Shown here: one piece after another, positions 24,010 to 34,940 of the stretch | How the letters are laid out: every line of letters begins with the position of its first letter | Numbering within the stretch: the stretch's first letter is position 1 | Assembly (NCBI GenBank): GCA_021464415.1 | Contig: CM038471.1 | Span: 33,763,234 to 33,827,233, forward strand | DNA: 64,000 nucleotides | DNA from: Lonicera japonica | Taxonomy: Eukaryota > Streptophyta > Magnoliopsida > Dipsacales > Caprifoliaceae | Reading direction: 5' to 3' | The notes under the pieces: generated by a model | Databases searched by the model: none | Seen by the model: only the letters and a program-made list of their open reading frames with translations | What the model was told of the DNA's origin: nothing | Program-made: the position numbers and the translations under genes

Positions 24010-25905
24010 CTATTTTACCAATCCCATGGTAGGAGGACTCCTTATCACTTAAGTAGGTGCAATAATCCCTTTCGGGGCCCAATTTTTTCTATTTCGTTGA
24101 GTTATATCCATCTTGTGTTCTCTCTACCCAAAATCTCTAACTCTTTTGTTCTTTTTTTTTCCTTTTGATTTAGGTTGCGGTTTAGGAATTGAAACACTTT
24201 TCGGCATTAGTTTCAAAGCATGCCAACCAAATTATCTCAAGTGACCTCTTCTTTCACAATACTCACACCAAAAAGGTTATGGGAGTGTGTGCTTGTAAAC
24301 ATCAAAAGATATCACTTGATTTTCAAGAACTTTCGAATGGGAAACTTTTGGATAAACCGAATTTTGAGCAAAAAATTGTTTTCCCATTTAGACTTTCTTG
24401 GCTTTCTTTAGAGTTTGAAGAGTTCTATCAACGAAAGTTTTTTACTTTGAAGAACTAGCACCCTTGAATTTTGAGGAGTGTCCTTCACAAAGACAATCTT
24501 GGTTTGTTTTTTAGCATAAGAATTTGATAATCCAAATCCTTCTTTATTATTTTCACTTTTTTTTATTTGAAAGCATTGTTTCAAGTTTCATATAATTAGT
24601 TTCAAACCCAAATTTGACAGATAAAGCGTTTTCAAGTTGTTGAGTTAGATCGCAAACACGTTCTTTAAGTCGTTTAATTTTATCCTCATTCTCCAAATTT
24701 ACCTTTTTTGAAGAACCAATTAGACCAAGAGAATTTTATTTTTTGCTTTTAAGATGTCTAATTTTCTTTAAAAAAAATGGTTCTTCTCGGCCTTTCAATT
24801 TTCAAAAATTTCTTTATCCTTTTTCAAATTGATAAGCTCTTTTTTAAAAAATTGTACTTTGGATGCAAGATTTAAATTTTTCACAAAAAGTTTTTTAACA
24901 TTCTAGTAAAAGAGCATCATAGTCCGATTGAAGATCGAGAAAGTCTTCCTTGTTATCAGAAAATGAATTCTTGAAAATCTCTTGATTCACTTCTTCTAAG
25001 AAAACTTTTGCGGCAAAAAGCTAAATATTCATGAAATTAATTCATTTTGAGTGTCTGGATTTTTCTCATCATCACTAAGAGCGACATGCATCCCCTTTAT
25101 ACCAAGCTCTTTCTCTAATCTCCTAATATCAATAGGGCATTCAAAAGCTTTATGACATTTACCTTGACACTCAAAGCAATTCTCACTTGATTCAGGTTTA
25201 TTCTTAACATTGTCTTTCTATAATTTTCCAAACTTTTGACCACCATTGCCCAATTTCTTATTTAGCTTCAAGAATTTATTAAAATTACGCGCAAAATTAA
25301 CTATCTCTTGAAATTCAGACATAGAGTATTCATTAGATTCAACTATGTTTTCATCTTTAACTATAAATGCAATTATTTGATTTGCAGTTTCCTTTTGAAT
25401 CTTGTATTTTGAAAGCCGGTTATATTCAAAAGTTTAAAGATAGCCAATTAATTGGTTATCCATTAAGGAATCCAAATCCTTACTTTTTTCAATGGCAATA
25501 TTAACAATGTCGGATTTAGAAATTATTTCGCCAAGGTTGCAGAGAAAATTCACTGTCTTTAAGTTTACTATGAAAAGTATCAAATGACTTATCTTGTTTC
25601 ATCATTATAATTTCAAAATCTGTCACGAGCCTTTAAATTTTAGAACTTTCCATAGTTGTGATTCTTTCAAAAATTATGGTCAACATATCTCAGGCCTGTT
25701 TAAAATGAGTACTGTTTGAAATCTTTTTCAATTCTTCCTCGGAAACATGAGCCATGATTGCATTCCAACCTTGAGAATTAACTTAGCTACATCTAATTCT
25801 TTAGCAGATCATGACGCTACGAGTTTAGGTCCGGTGTCCCATCTTCAGTTTCTATGGGTCTACTATAACCATCTAAAACTGTTTGCCAAATTCACTCATC
25901 TAAAG
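24010..25905 (-). pseudogene. SIRE-type gag polyprotein (N-terminus deleted, broken)
   Basis: Minus-strand reading begins directly at the LTR border with SLDE-IWQTVLDGY, so about the first 50-60 residues are lost. Next comes a UBN2-type gag core (HVSEEELKKISNS near 25730, KIQRLVTDFEIIMMKQDKSF near 25600), then a zinc knuckle CFECQGKCHKAFEC at about 25130-25180, then a lysine/glutamate-rich stretch like the coiled-coil part of SIRE gag (24600-24900). A second knuckle CEYCERRGHLR lost its last cysteine and has a stop (about 24230-24270). The tail KGIIAPT near 24060 resembles the SIRE gag end. Several stops and frameshifts are present. Confidence 0.75.
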
Positions 25906-26621
25906 ATTGTGTTGTGGTTTCTAGAAATTATATCAATCAAGTAATCACACAAAAACAATCAGGACTAACCCATAATGCTTCAAAATGGAATTACAAACTT
26001 TATGACTTACAACAATTGCTTCCCCAAAATTGACGCAATTGTATCATCAATTCGTTTAACGCAGAATCCAATCGCTGCTGGCTAGGCATAATGCTTCTTG
26101 CTTTCCGGCTTACCCGTCGCCTCCTTCTACGCACTTGATCACAATCCCTCACCCTTCGTTTACGATCTCTCTCATCGCAAGTTAGCCATTTCGCTCACCC
26201 GTCTCCAATCTCAATTGAAGACACTCCCGTAGGATCGTGAACGCTTGAAACCCTAGTTCTTACATTTGAATAATAATAAGATCTCTTATGGCATGTAAAC
26301 ACAATCTAGCCAGTGTCTCAAAACTCTTAAAAATTGATTATAGCATTTGGATATTTTTTTCCTTAAAAATCTCTCTAAAATCATATGTTTTTGTCATAAA
26401 CTAATGGGATATATTTACCAAAAAATATTGAGGTAAAGTTCTTTTTCAAATATGTTAAAAATATTGAAAAAAATAAAAATTTGCGATAAAAATACGTGCC
26501 CAGTAAATTATGTGCCAAATCAGTACAACTCAAAAAATATTGGACCGGTTTGAATTTTGAAATTGTAATTCCAAGAAAACTTTTGTGCTAGACCGGCACA
26601 CAAAATTTGTACCGGTTCACC

Positions 26622-26935
26622 TTAAGGCCTCGTTTGGTTCACAGATTTTAGTACTCGGGCCTTTCCTTTGTTTGGCAAGCACAAATTCCGGAAACACTTT
26701 CCCGAGAGAGGGGAAAGTAGGGGGTAAAACCATTCCTCTCAAAACACATGGGATTGATTTTTCCATGTGATTTTCAAGTATTTATTACAAAAAAATTGGA
26801 CAATAATAGCATTGCCTAAATAATTTCCATGCTTTACCAAACACGAGAAAGAAAACTTGACAGGAAATTTAGTTTCTCATATTTATGGAAAAGATAAGGG
26901 AATTAATTTCCCTTCCGTGAATCAAACGAGGCTTA
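26622..26935. mobile_element. Tourist-like MITE (308 bp) with TTA target duplication
   Basis: Ends GCCTCGTTTGGTTCAC and GTGAATCAAACGAGGC are inverted repeats with one mismatch. TTA flanks both sides (26622-26624 and 26933-26935). The paralogous LTR (near 21845) reads accttcaaaatatg without the insert, giving the empty site. A 3-bp TTA/TAA duplication and these ends fit the PIF/Harbinger (Tourist) group. There is no coding content. Confidence 0.9.
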
Positions 26936-27025
26936 AAAGTATGCAATGCCTTCCTTTTACTCCATAACACGTGGCATAGGAATGGTGAAAGTGGTTAATG
27001 GGCTAAGCCGACTTATTAAATTGCA

Positions 27026-29087
27026 CTAGTTTTGTAACCCGTGCAGCATTTTATGGTTACGTTTTAATTAAAAGTAGCACAATATTATACATGAGGAAGT
27101 TATCAAATTTGTAAGGAAATTATAACAGTTAAATAACCAAAGTTTTTTAATACAACTCTTATAGATATACATTTTTATTTATTATTTTTTAAAAAAATTC
27201 TCTAAAACTCAATTGCCTTTATCGATTTGAAAGTTTGAAAAGATAAAGTGTAATATATAATAAGTATCATTTAAATATAGACACGTCGGGATTTGTTTTG
27301 TTTTTATTAATTAACAGTAAATATAGTTTCCACTCTCAACATCTTAAAGATTAACTCTTAACTAATATTTAATCACAATCTTTCAAATAATATCATGTGA
27401 TTTACTTAATTCACATTCAATTAAACTTGAATGATTTATTTTTTAATTAAACTCAGTCTTTCAAATAATCTCATGTGATTCACTTTTTTGCTATTTAGAC
27501 CACATGAAATAATATAATTAAACTCTAAGTGGGGATAATCAAACATTTAATTTATGAATAAGAACATTTTGATAAAAAAAAAATAAACCACTTAATATCC
27601 TTTTACTTCCCGTTGATAAAATCACAAGTGTATTAAATATTAATATTAAAAAACAATATCAAGGCGTAATGGAATTTTTTGTTTAGTTTTTAAAAGTAAA
27701 TTAACTTAAAAAGTAACTATATTAAATAAAATCAATTACCGATATATTTAAGATTACATAAGTATCATTTAAATATTATATGCACAAAATTAATATTTAA
27801 ATACTATGATATCAATGATGTCAATATATTTAACTACTATATTTAATATTTAAGTATCATTTAAATATTTAAGTATATACCAACAGGATATGCACGAAAT
27901 TAATATTTAAGTATCATTTAAATATTAAATATAGTATTTAAAATTACCGATATCTTCCTTTGTTTTAATCTTTTCTTTTCTATAAGCAAAACCACTATTG
28001 GAAAAATAAATTCTCTAAAACACAACTGCCCTTATTCGATTTGAAAGTTTGAAAAGAGAAAATGTATATAAAACTACAATCAAACTCTATTAATATATAT
28101 TTATTTCTATTTTCTTTTAAAAAAATAAATTTTCTCAAACTCAACTGCCATATTCCATTTGAAAGTAAGAAAAGAGAAAGTGTATATAAAACTACAGCAT
28201 TCAACATAATCAAATCCCAACAAATTATTCTCACATATTTGTAAGATTTAGCTATATATGTATATCTTCCTTTGCATTCATCTCTCATTTTCTATGAGTA
28301 AAACCACTATTACATTGAATCGGTAACATATATATATATATGCTGTGTTTGCATGTTCTCGTGCTCATATATGTATATATTTCATAATTATATTTTTTCT
28401 ATCTATCTATCTATCTATCTATAAATCTGTATATCTTTTTTCTCTGTCAGTATATATATTTTTTCCCTTCCCCTCTTGATTATTGTGTGCTCGATTTCTA
28501 CAACCACAAATGTTTACATTCATACATTTCCCATCTTGCATCTCTCAACAATTAGGACAATTTCATTTCGGCCCTTGATCGACTCTTTTATCTCCAATGT
28601 ATTTCTAGAATTCAAATTCCAACTTATGTGTACGAAGGGGTAAAGGAAAAAGAAAATAGAAGTATAAAAGTAAAATACCAACCTTGTGTGTTGAAAGATA
28701 TTGTTTATGTTCTCACAAAAAAAAACCGATTGAAAAATGAAACGATTTAATATTTGAGAGAAATATGAAAAAGTATTTTTAACAATTTACACAGAAAGAG
28801 AAAGAGGGGATAAATAATGAGAGAGGGAGTTAGATAAGAAAAACAATTTTTGGAGAGAGGTGGTAAAATTTGAAAGAGGAGAGAGATAAAAGATATAGAT
28901 AGAGGCGGTTAGTAATGGACACGTGTCCTAATATAGATCTTCGGAAGAGAGAGAGAGAGGGCAGTTGAAGAAAGAGAGAGGAGTTAGTTATGTGAAACTG
29001 TAGTGATTTTAAAAGTAAGGGAGAGATATAGGCTGCCACGTGTCACTCTATGGTGCAAAGGTTCTGTTATTAATATTAGTTATTAGA
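27026..29087 (-). mobile_element. Non-autonomous Helitron (2062 bp)
   Basis: On the minus strand it begins TCTAATAACTAATATTAATA and ends GGGTTACAAAACTAG, with A on the 5' side and T on the 3' side: 5'-TC, CTRR-3' and insertion between A and T. A 6-bp stem (gtaacc/ggttac) lies just before the 3' end (about 27034-27060). The other LTR of the host element has the uninterrupted site (attaca|tgtgcat near 21937). No helicase or replication-initiator frame is present. The interior is AT-rich, with a CTAT microsatellite and GA tracts. Confidence 0.9.
28399..28423. repeat. (CTAT)n microsatellite in the Helitron
   Basis: Six consecutive ctat units without mismatch. Confidence 0.95.
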
Positions 29088-29582
29088 TGCGCATGACTTT
29101 TACGAAGAGTCTTTGACTTTTCAGCCATTTTTTTTAAATCGTTTCCTTTTCTTATATATATATATATATATTAAAATAAATATTTTATTTTTTTTTTTTA
29201 CTTTTATTTTACTGTATCAAATTTGTTTGAACTTTGATTCAACATAAATTTTAGAGGCAACTTTAGGATACATGTTAAATATATAAAAAAAAATCTTCAA
29301 TAATTTATATCGGTAGGGTTTTTGAATTTCGGCAAAACTCGATAAAATATTTTCAAAATAAATTTGACTTAAAAGGCTATTAATTTCAAATTTAATGCTC
29401 AACACCACCTATATTTTAAATCAAATCATATAATCAATTTACCTTAAATCTTGGATTATGTATGATGCTTCCGGAGTTCAGTGAGTGTCGCATCTTCAAA
29501 TATTCAATTTGGCTCAAACAATTACAACGAAAAAAGTGTTTTTGGCATTGGATTCAAGTCAACTAAAAATATAAACGTAACA

Positions 29583-29720
29583 AGTTCAGGCTGCAAAACC
29601 CAGCTGGATAGCTTGTTCTATTACCGAGCATTCTGGTGATTTAAGAATGATGCCGATACCTGGACCTTCTCTGGTCGATGAGCTGTCGATGATTAGCGTC
29701 TAGGTCTAATTTCGTTCTTT
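29583..29720 (-). pseudogene. gypsy second RNase H fragment, proximal half
   Basis: Minus-strand reading gives LTLIIDSSST, REGPGIGIIL and KSPECSVIEQAIQLGFAA, matching the start of the Tat-type additional RNase H (DGSS...G-GIIL-SPEG...IEQAI-LGF). It stops at the SIRE-like element; the continuation is at 20866-20943. The catalytic aspartate of the IDSSS motif is retained, but the domain is split. Confidence 0.85.
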
Positions 29721-29799
29721 ATCGGTCGTGTTGTAATTGATGTCCATGGCTTCCGTGGCAGTTCCAGTAGCCCTTTGCACCCCAGTTGGGGCGATTATT

Positions 29800-30096
29800 T
29801 GGTCAATGGGCATAACAATCAGGTCATTTAGTTCCCTGTTGGCATCTACCTAATTCGATATACCACTTTTGCATTCGGCCTGACAAATCTAATTGTCGTA
29901 AAGAGGCCTTCATGGGAGTGGTTGTTAACACTTTAATAGGGTGGGCATCGAAATAGTGGCGCAATTTTCTGGTGGTTGTGACCAATGCTAGTACTAGTTT
30001 TTCTATGGGCAAGTAGTTCAACTCAGCTCCAACTAGGCTTTTCTAACATAATACACTGGTTTCTAAACTATATCTCCTTCCCTAATCAATGCGGCA
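29800..30096 (-). pseudogene. gypsy RNase H remnant, downstream part
   Basis: Minus-strand frame with AALIREGD, PVYYVRKA, LGAELNYLPIEKLVLALV, KLRHYFDAHPIKVLT and SGRMQKWYIELG, in the order of the RNase H domain of gypsy pol. It is open from 30021 to 29824. The upstream part is separated by the 449-bp MITE at 30097-30545. Confidence 0.85.
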
Positions 30097-30552
30097 TATG
30101 GATGGCAACGGGTTGGGTTTACAATTTTCATCTCTGCCCCCGCTGCCAAAAAATATCCCCATCCTTGATTCCGGGTATCGGGTAATCCCCATCCCCGTCG
30201 AGTAAAAAGTCCTCGTAGGTATACCCAACAATTTAAAAAGAAAAAAAAAAGAAGAAGAATGAAGTAAAAATAATATAATGTTATATAATACATATACATA
30301 ACATATGAAATTATATATTTACATAATCAACGATGAACTAATTTATATACATATATATACACACACATATATATAAACAAAAAAAATTACAAAATTAAAT
30401 GTATCAAGGCGAGTACAAGGTGGAGACACCCATACCCAAACCCGATTAATTTAAAAAATCCGTGACCCGAACCCTCCCCCAATTACTTGTCCCCATACCC
30501 GCCTCTATCGGGTCGGGGACCCAAGGGTATTTTTTCTATCTGTAGTGCAGCA
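30090..30552. mobile_element. hAT-like MITE in gypsy RNase H
   Basis: The coding text AVSAAL (30546 upward) and AALIREGD (30096 downward) are separated by 449 bp. Flanking copies tgcggca (30090-30096) and tgcagca (30546-30552) look like a diverged target duplication of 7-8 bp. The inserted DNA is GC-richer at its ends, with repeated gggta/taccc motifs (caacgggttgggttt at the left, atcgggtcggggaccc at the right), and AT-rich inside. TIR similarity is weak. Confidence 0.65.
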
Positions 30553-31700
30553 CTAACTGCCTTTGTTGATGAGGACAAGTAGATATAGAGTTGTTCGTGC
30601 GGGTTTGGGATTGATATTAGCGAAGGGCTGCTAAGGTATGCCTCCAGGTCGGCTAAGGCTTTATCATATTCTTTGTCCTATATAAACAATTTAGATTTTC
30701 TTAGGACTTTAAAGAATGATTGGCAACTATCATAACATTTTAAACTGAACCTGTTGAATGAAGCAATCATACCCGTTAAGATATGTAGTTCCTTGAGCCA
30801 GGTTGGAGCTTTGATGTTCTGCAAGGCTGCTATCTTTTTCGGATTGCTTCAATACCCCTGCAATTGACCATAAAACCCACAAAATTACCAGAACTGACGC
30901 CGAAAATGCACTTGGGTGCATTGAGCTTCATTTTGTAATACTTCAATATCTTGAAAGTTTTGCAAAAATCTGCAATGTGGCTTGCTCTTTACCAAATGTC
31001 GTCTGCGTAAACTTCAATCGATTTTCTAATTTATTCCCTGAACATCTTCGTTACTAGCATCTAATAAGTGGCGCCCGCATTCTTAAGGCTGAATGGCATG
31101 ACCTTATAGCAATACAGACCTATTGTTGTTATGAATGTTGTGCTCTCCTGATTGGGGTTGAACAAAGGAATCTCGTGGTATCCAGAGTAAGCATCCAGGA
31201 AACTCATTCTTTTATGGCCGGCATCCGAGTTCACAAGTTGGTTAATTGTAAGTAGTGGGAAGCTATCCTTCGAGTAAGCTTTATTTAAATTAGTAAATCT
31301 ACACAAACTCTTCACTTCCCGTTATTATTTTTCACCACTACGGGATTCAATATCCAATATGGGAATTGTGCTTCTCGAATAGCCCCAGCCTTCAGCAGCT
31401 TTTAGACTTCTTCTTCGACTGCCTTTGCTTTCTTAAGAGTTTATCTCCTCGGTTTTTGTTTGATCGGCTTAAAATTCTTGTCGATGTGAAGTTTATGGCA
31501 CATGACCTCGGCATTGATGCCAGGCATATCATATGGTTGCCATGGAAATTCATCGCCATTATCTTTTAGGAACCTAACCAATTCCTCATTCTTTTCCTTA
31601 CCCAGTTTCAGTGTCTTCATCGTGAATTGCAGGGACTTGAATCAGTTCCTCAAAGACCTCGTCTTCAGGCAACCCGTGTGCCCTGCCGTCAATGGGTTGC
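30553..31700 (-). pseudogene. gypsy reverse transcriptase remnant
   Basis: Minus-strand order: MPGINAEVMCH with HIDKNFKPIKQKPRR near 31500, AVEEEV-KLLKAGAIREAQF near 31390, then an 84-codon open stretch (31315-31061) with FTNLNKAYSKDSFPL, MSFLDAYSGYHEI (catalytic Asp of motif A) and MPFSLKNAGATY. The YxDD box is present as YADD at 30998-31009, followed by a stop. The fingers-palm order is that of a Tat-lineage Ty3/gypsy element. It is broken by stops after YADD and in the linker to RNase H. Confidence 0.9.
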
Positions 31701-33060
31701 CCCTACTTTGATTGCTAGTAGTTCTTGGAGGCCTTTTCTCTCTGGTGAGAGGCCTCGGGTTTGTCTCCTTCCTTTTTTTTCTTTCTTGGCGCCCTTGTTG
31801 CTATCTGCCTTGATTTCTTTCAACTCTTTCCCCCCAACATGAAGGCTCTCAACCAGTTCAATGGGCCATGTGACGGTTGTCGCACTTTGCACCACTAGCC
31901 CGAAACAGTAGCGTGCATCTTCTTGTTTACCCCTCACCACAACCATCATCTCATTACTGGGGAATTTCAGTTTCTGATAAAGAGGGGACGCCGTGGCCTT
32001 CATCTATTTTAACCATCATCGTCCATGTATGTATGGTGAGTCAATGTCCATGACAATGAACTCTACCATTTTCTGTTTTGGGCCAAGTCGAACAGGGACT
32101 TTAGCAATAGCTATTGGCCAGGTGGCCTCTCAGCTGAAACTAAAAGATCGACGAGTCAGCGCTTCTAATTTGTGAGGGAGGCAAGTTTAACTTCCTGAGC
32201 ATGGCATGGTACATAATATCGGAGGAGCTTCTCGGTTCTATTAACACCCTTTTGACCTCAAATGCGTTAATGTTCATCGTCAAGGTGATTGCGTAATACC
32301 GCTTTTTTTTTCTTTCCCGCTCGTAAGCGATGATCGACATCACTTCGGTGCCAAACGCATTCTTAATGCATTGGGCCCTCCGGACATAGGGAATTATGGA
32401 GTTCTTGGTGATGTTCTCCAAGCTGGTAGTGGCATGTATTGCCTCAATTACCCTAGTCACCACCTTGTTAGCCAGCCTCTTTGGCCATTCGTCATCACTG
32501 CTATTTCACGCATATTTTTTCCTCGCTTTACCATCAGGTTTCATGTACTCGGCCATATGGCCCTTCTTTACCAACCCCGAAATTACTTGAGGTCTTATAA
32601 TTCTTAGTCCAATATCTGTAATCCTTGTGGTACACGCACCTCAACTCTTTGTATCAGTTGGCCAGGTCACAGCCCATCTGCCTTGGCCATTCGAAAAACG
32701 ACTGGTCTTTGATATCAAACATGATCTTGTGAATCGGCTTTGAGAAAACCGTATTCACCCCTTGGAAGCCATCCTCATTCACTTTGTCCCTCTCTTCTTT
32801 CCTCTCTATTTTTGACTTTTGGAACCGGCCTCTCCCGTTCCCTTCACCCCTTACTTCTTACCCGGGTTAGGGGTCGTGGTTATAGATATGGTGGCCGTTT
32901 CGTCATCAATGACTCGAGCGTGTAGGGTGGGACCCTTGTGAAAGAGTTGTATATCCCGCTGCTATCTTTTGGCATCCCATACTTAAAGGTATTAAGGGGG
33001 AAACCTCAGGTCACAATCTTCTTTCTCCTGAGAGAGGAATTAACGAATCCCACCTTTTGT
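31701..33060 (-). pseudogene. gypsy gag C-terminus and protease remnant
   Basis: Minus-strand frames at 32463-32140 read an aspartic-protease-like region (AITLTMNINAFEVKRVLIEP then SSSDIMYHAML). The usual D-S/T-G site is changed to E-P-R, so it would be inactive. The frame at 32003-31689 is the post-protease segment (LYQKLKFPSNEMMVVVRG). Upstream, 33000-32480 resembles gag C-terminus sequence but is too decayed to place a zinc knuckle. The 5' LTR of the element was not found to the right. Confidence 0.75.
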
Positions 33061-33935
33061 TTTATCCTGTATGGATAAGATTATTTAATATGATTATTTA
33101 ATCCTATCCAATTCCCTAATCTGGCATTTCAAATACACCCTAATAATTAGCACATAAACATACTCCCTCTCATGAAATTATGAGTCCAAATGATATATAA
33201 ATTTTAACGGTTATAAATGCGCATATATATCAATTTTTTAGTTACCCTACTTCCCGGCTAAATGTTTTGATGAAATTTGGTGAAGATGATCTACTAACCA
33301 TGGAGACCATTTTCATCAAGTTTCATAAAAAAATTCATCTGTTTACTTCGTCAAAATCGTTGATAAGCATTTAAGGACCAAAAAAGTGGTCCTCTTTAGA
33401 TCATTTCTTTATATATATATATACATATACATAATCGAAGTCCAATAAAATAAAGGCAATTTTTTATCCTAATTCTAAGTTCGAGAACATGAATCTAGAT
33501 TTGAAAATATGGATAAAGACCATAATCTTGTATCAATTTAGTAAACTTGATTTTGGGTGCAATGTAAAAAGTTTAAGACAAAAAGTTAATTAGATTAAGC
33601 AATTGTTGTTCACATGGAAAAGAATTTAGATTTCATAAAGCCTAGTTGCATAAACCTCCTCAACTAGTCAAAATTGAAAATAGTCCATTGGTATGGCAAA
33701 ATTAAAGAAATTGCAAAAGCACATGTAGCTAAAATTGTGAGATACAAATAAAATTTTAAGTGCAAACCAGTATGTACGGGCTGGACTTGTGAGATGCATA
33801 TATAAATGTGTAGTATAAGGAATATTTGTAAAATGTATACCGGAAGGGTTATTAGCATCCAATCTGATAATTCCAGGATATTCTAGCAAATATACTCTAG
33901 TGATGACAATAATGTTAGTATGTTAGCATTTCATC
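33061..33935. other. AT-rich spacer with one possible old MITE
   Basis: No gene is seen. The part at about 33180-33410 (attttaacggtt, then cttcccggctaaatgttttgatgaaattt, then catcaagtttcat) shares motif order with the foldback MITE arm at 36130-36300. It is probably a diverged member of that family. Confidence 0.45.
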
Positions 33936-33972
33936 TATTCTGCAAGAACCAAACACTCACAAACAACTCTAA

Positions 33973-34940
33973 TTAATAATGGGCGGTGATAAATGCAACC
34001 CCTTTGTTGTCACTAACACCCTCTAAAGCATTTATTAATATTAAAATATACTTTATTCCTACCACGTACTCTCTCATTTCACTTTTTTATCCAAAGGTTA
34101 ACTATTAATTAACTTAATTAATTAATCATTAATTACAACAAAACAATACTACAAACTTTCACCACCCCTCTTCTCCTCCTCTTCCTCATCCTCCTCCTCT
34201 TCCTCATCCTCCTCCTCTTCTTCAAAACATACATATATACATACATAATATATATATTCGAAAAAAAAAAAAGAATATGAATTCTTCTTCTTCCTCCTTC
34301 TTCTCCTCCTCCTCCTCCTCTTTCTTCTTCTTCTTCAAAACATACATATATACATGCACACATATGTATTCTAAAATGCAAAAAAAACAAACAAAAAATG
34401 CATATATACATAGATCTCTTCTAAAAAAAAGGAAAACAAATTCGCACCCACAGATCTGTTTAAGTTTCAGATGCTCAATGTCGAGTGAGTAACAATGAAG
34501 ATACTCTCCTAATGACGGGAGAGTTTTTACCATATTTACTCACCATAAATTGGATGAGTACATTTCAAAAAATAGGCCATAACTTAAATTATTGCTGAAG
34601 TTTCAGATGTTCAATGTTGAGTGAGTACCAATGAATATACTCTCCCAATGATGGGAGAGTATTAACACATTTACTCACCATAAATTGGACTAGTATATCT
34701 AAAACAATGCGCCATACCTTAAGTTATTGATGAAGTTCAAGATACTCAATGTCGAGGGAGTACCAGTGAAGATACTCTCCTAATGACAGGAGAGTATTAA
34801 CATAATTACGGTTATTAAGTTAGAGGGTGGTGGAGTGGAGTGTTTGTGATAATTTTTTTAGAAGTGGGGGGTGGCGTAAGGTATAGAAGGTGCATGTTAG
34901 TAACAACAAAAGGGGTGCATTTATCACCATCCTTAATAAT
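33973..34940. mobile_element. hAT-like MITE (952 bp) with 8-bp TTAATAAT target duplication
   Basis: The element spans 33981-34932 and is flanked by ttaataat on both sides (33973-33980 and 34933-34940). Copy 2 of the host segment (near 35455) has a single ttaataat and no insert. Terminal inverted repeats start GG-(c/t)GGTGATAAATGCA and run for about 45 bp, sharing a ttgttg(t/c)-actaaca block. An 8-bp duplication suggests the hAT superfamily. There is no transposase; Glu/Lys-rich frames on the minus strand come from CTC/CTT repeats (34155-34340). Confidence 0.88.
34463..34805. repeat. ~137-bp tandem repeat, 2.5 copies, each with a hairpin
   Basis: The unit starts gaagtttcagatgctcaatg-like and contains tactctcctaatgacgggag followed by agt, whose ctctcc/ggagag arms form a short stem. 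Units begin near 34463, 34598 and 34732. It lies inside the hAT-like MITE. Confidence 0.9.

Larger units (their letters stand above)
20946..29582 (-). mobile_element. SIRE-like copia element with gag only, minus strand
   Basis: The two LTRs share homology (21053-22441 with 25907-29582, the latter lengthened by two insertions). On the minus strand a purine tract (aaaggggagat, about 22442-22452) precedes the left, 3' LTR. The internal 3.46 kb contains a SIRE-type gag but no recognisable protease, integrase or reverse transcriptase. The junction between the right LTR and gag lacks a primer site and the gag N-terminus, and LTR homology stops at 21053 although the gypsy fragment ends at 20943. Both facts are explained by one deletion spanning the 5' LTR end and gag start. 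The element is therefore doubly defective. Confidence 0.8.
25907..29582 (-). repeat. 5' LTR of the SIRE-like element, with two insertions
   Basis: Collinear with the left LTR over 25907-26624, 26933-27025 and 29088-29582. The gaps are the Tourist-like MITE and the Helitron. The LTR starts TGTTACGTTTAT on the minus strand at 29582. Confidence 0.8.

Noticed and set aside
34133..34533. Glu/Lys-rich frames of 92-103 codons
   Set aside because: They are translations of CTC/CTT microsatellite inside a MITE, with equally open shadows on the other strand.
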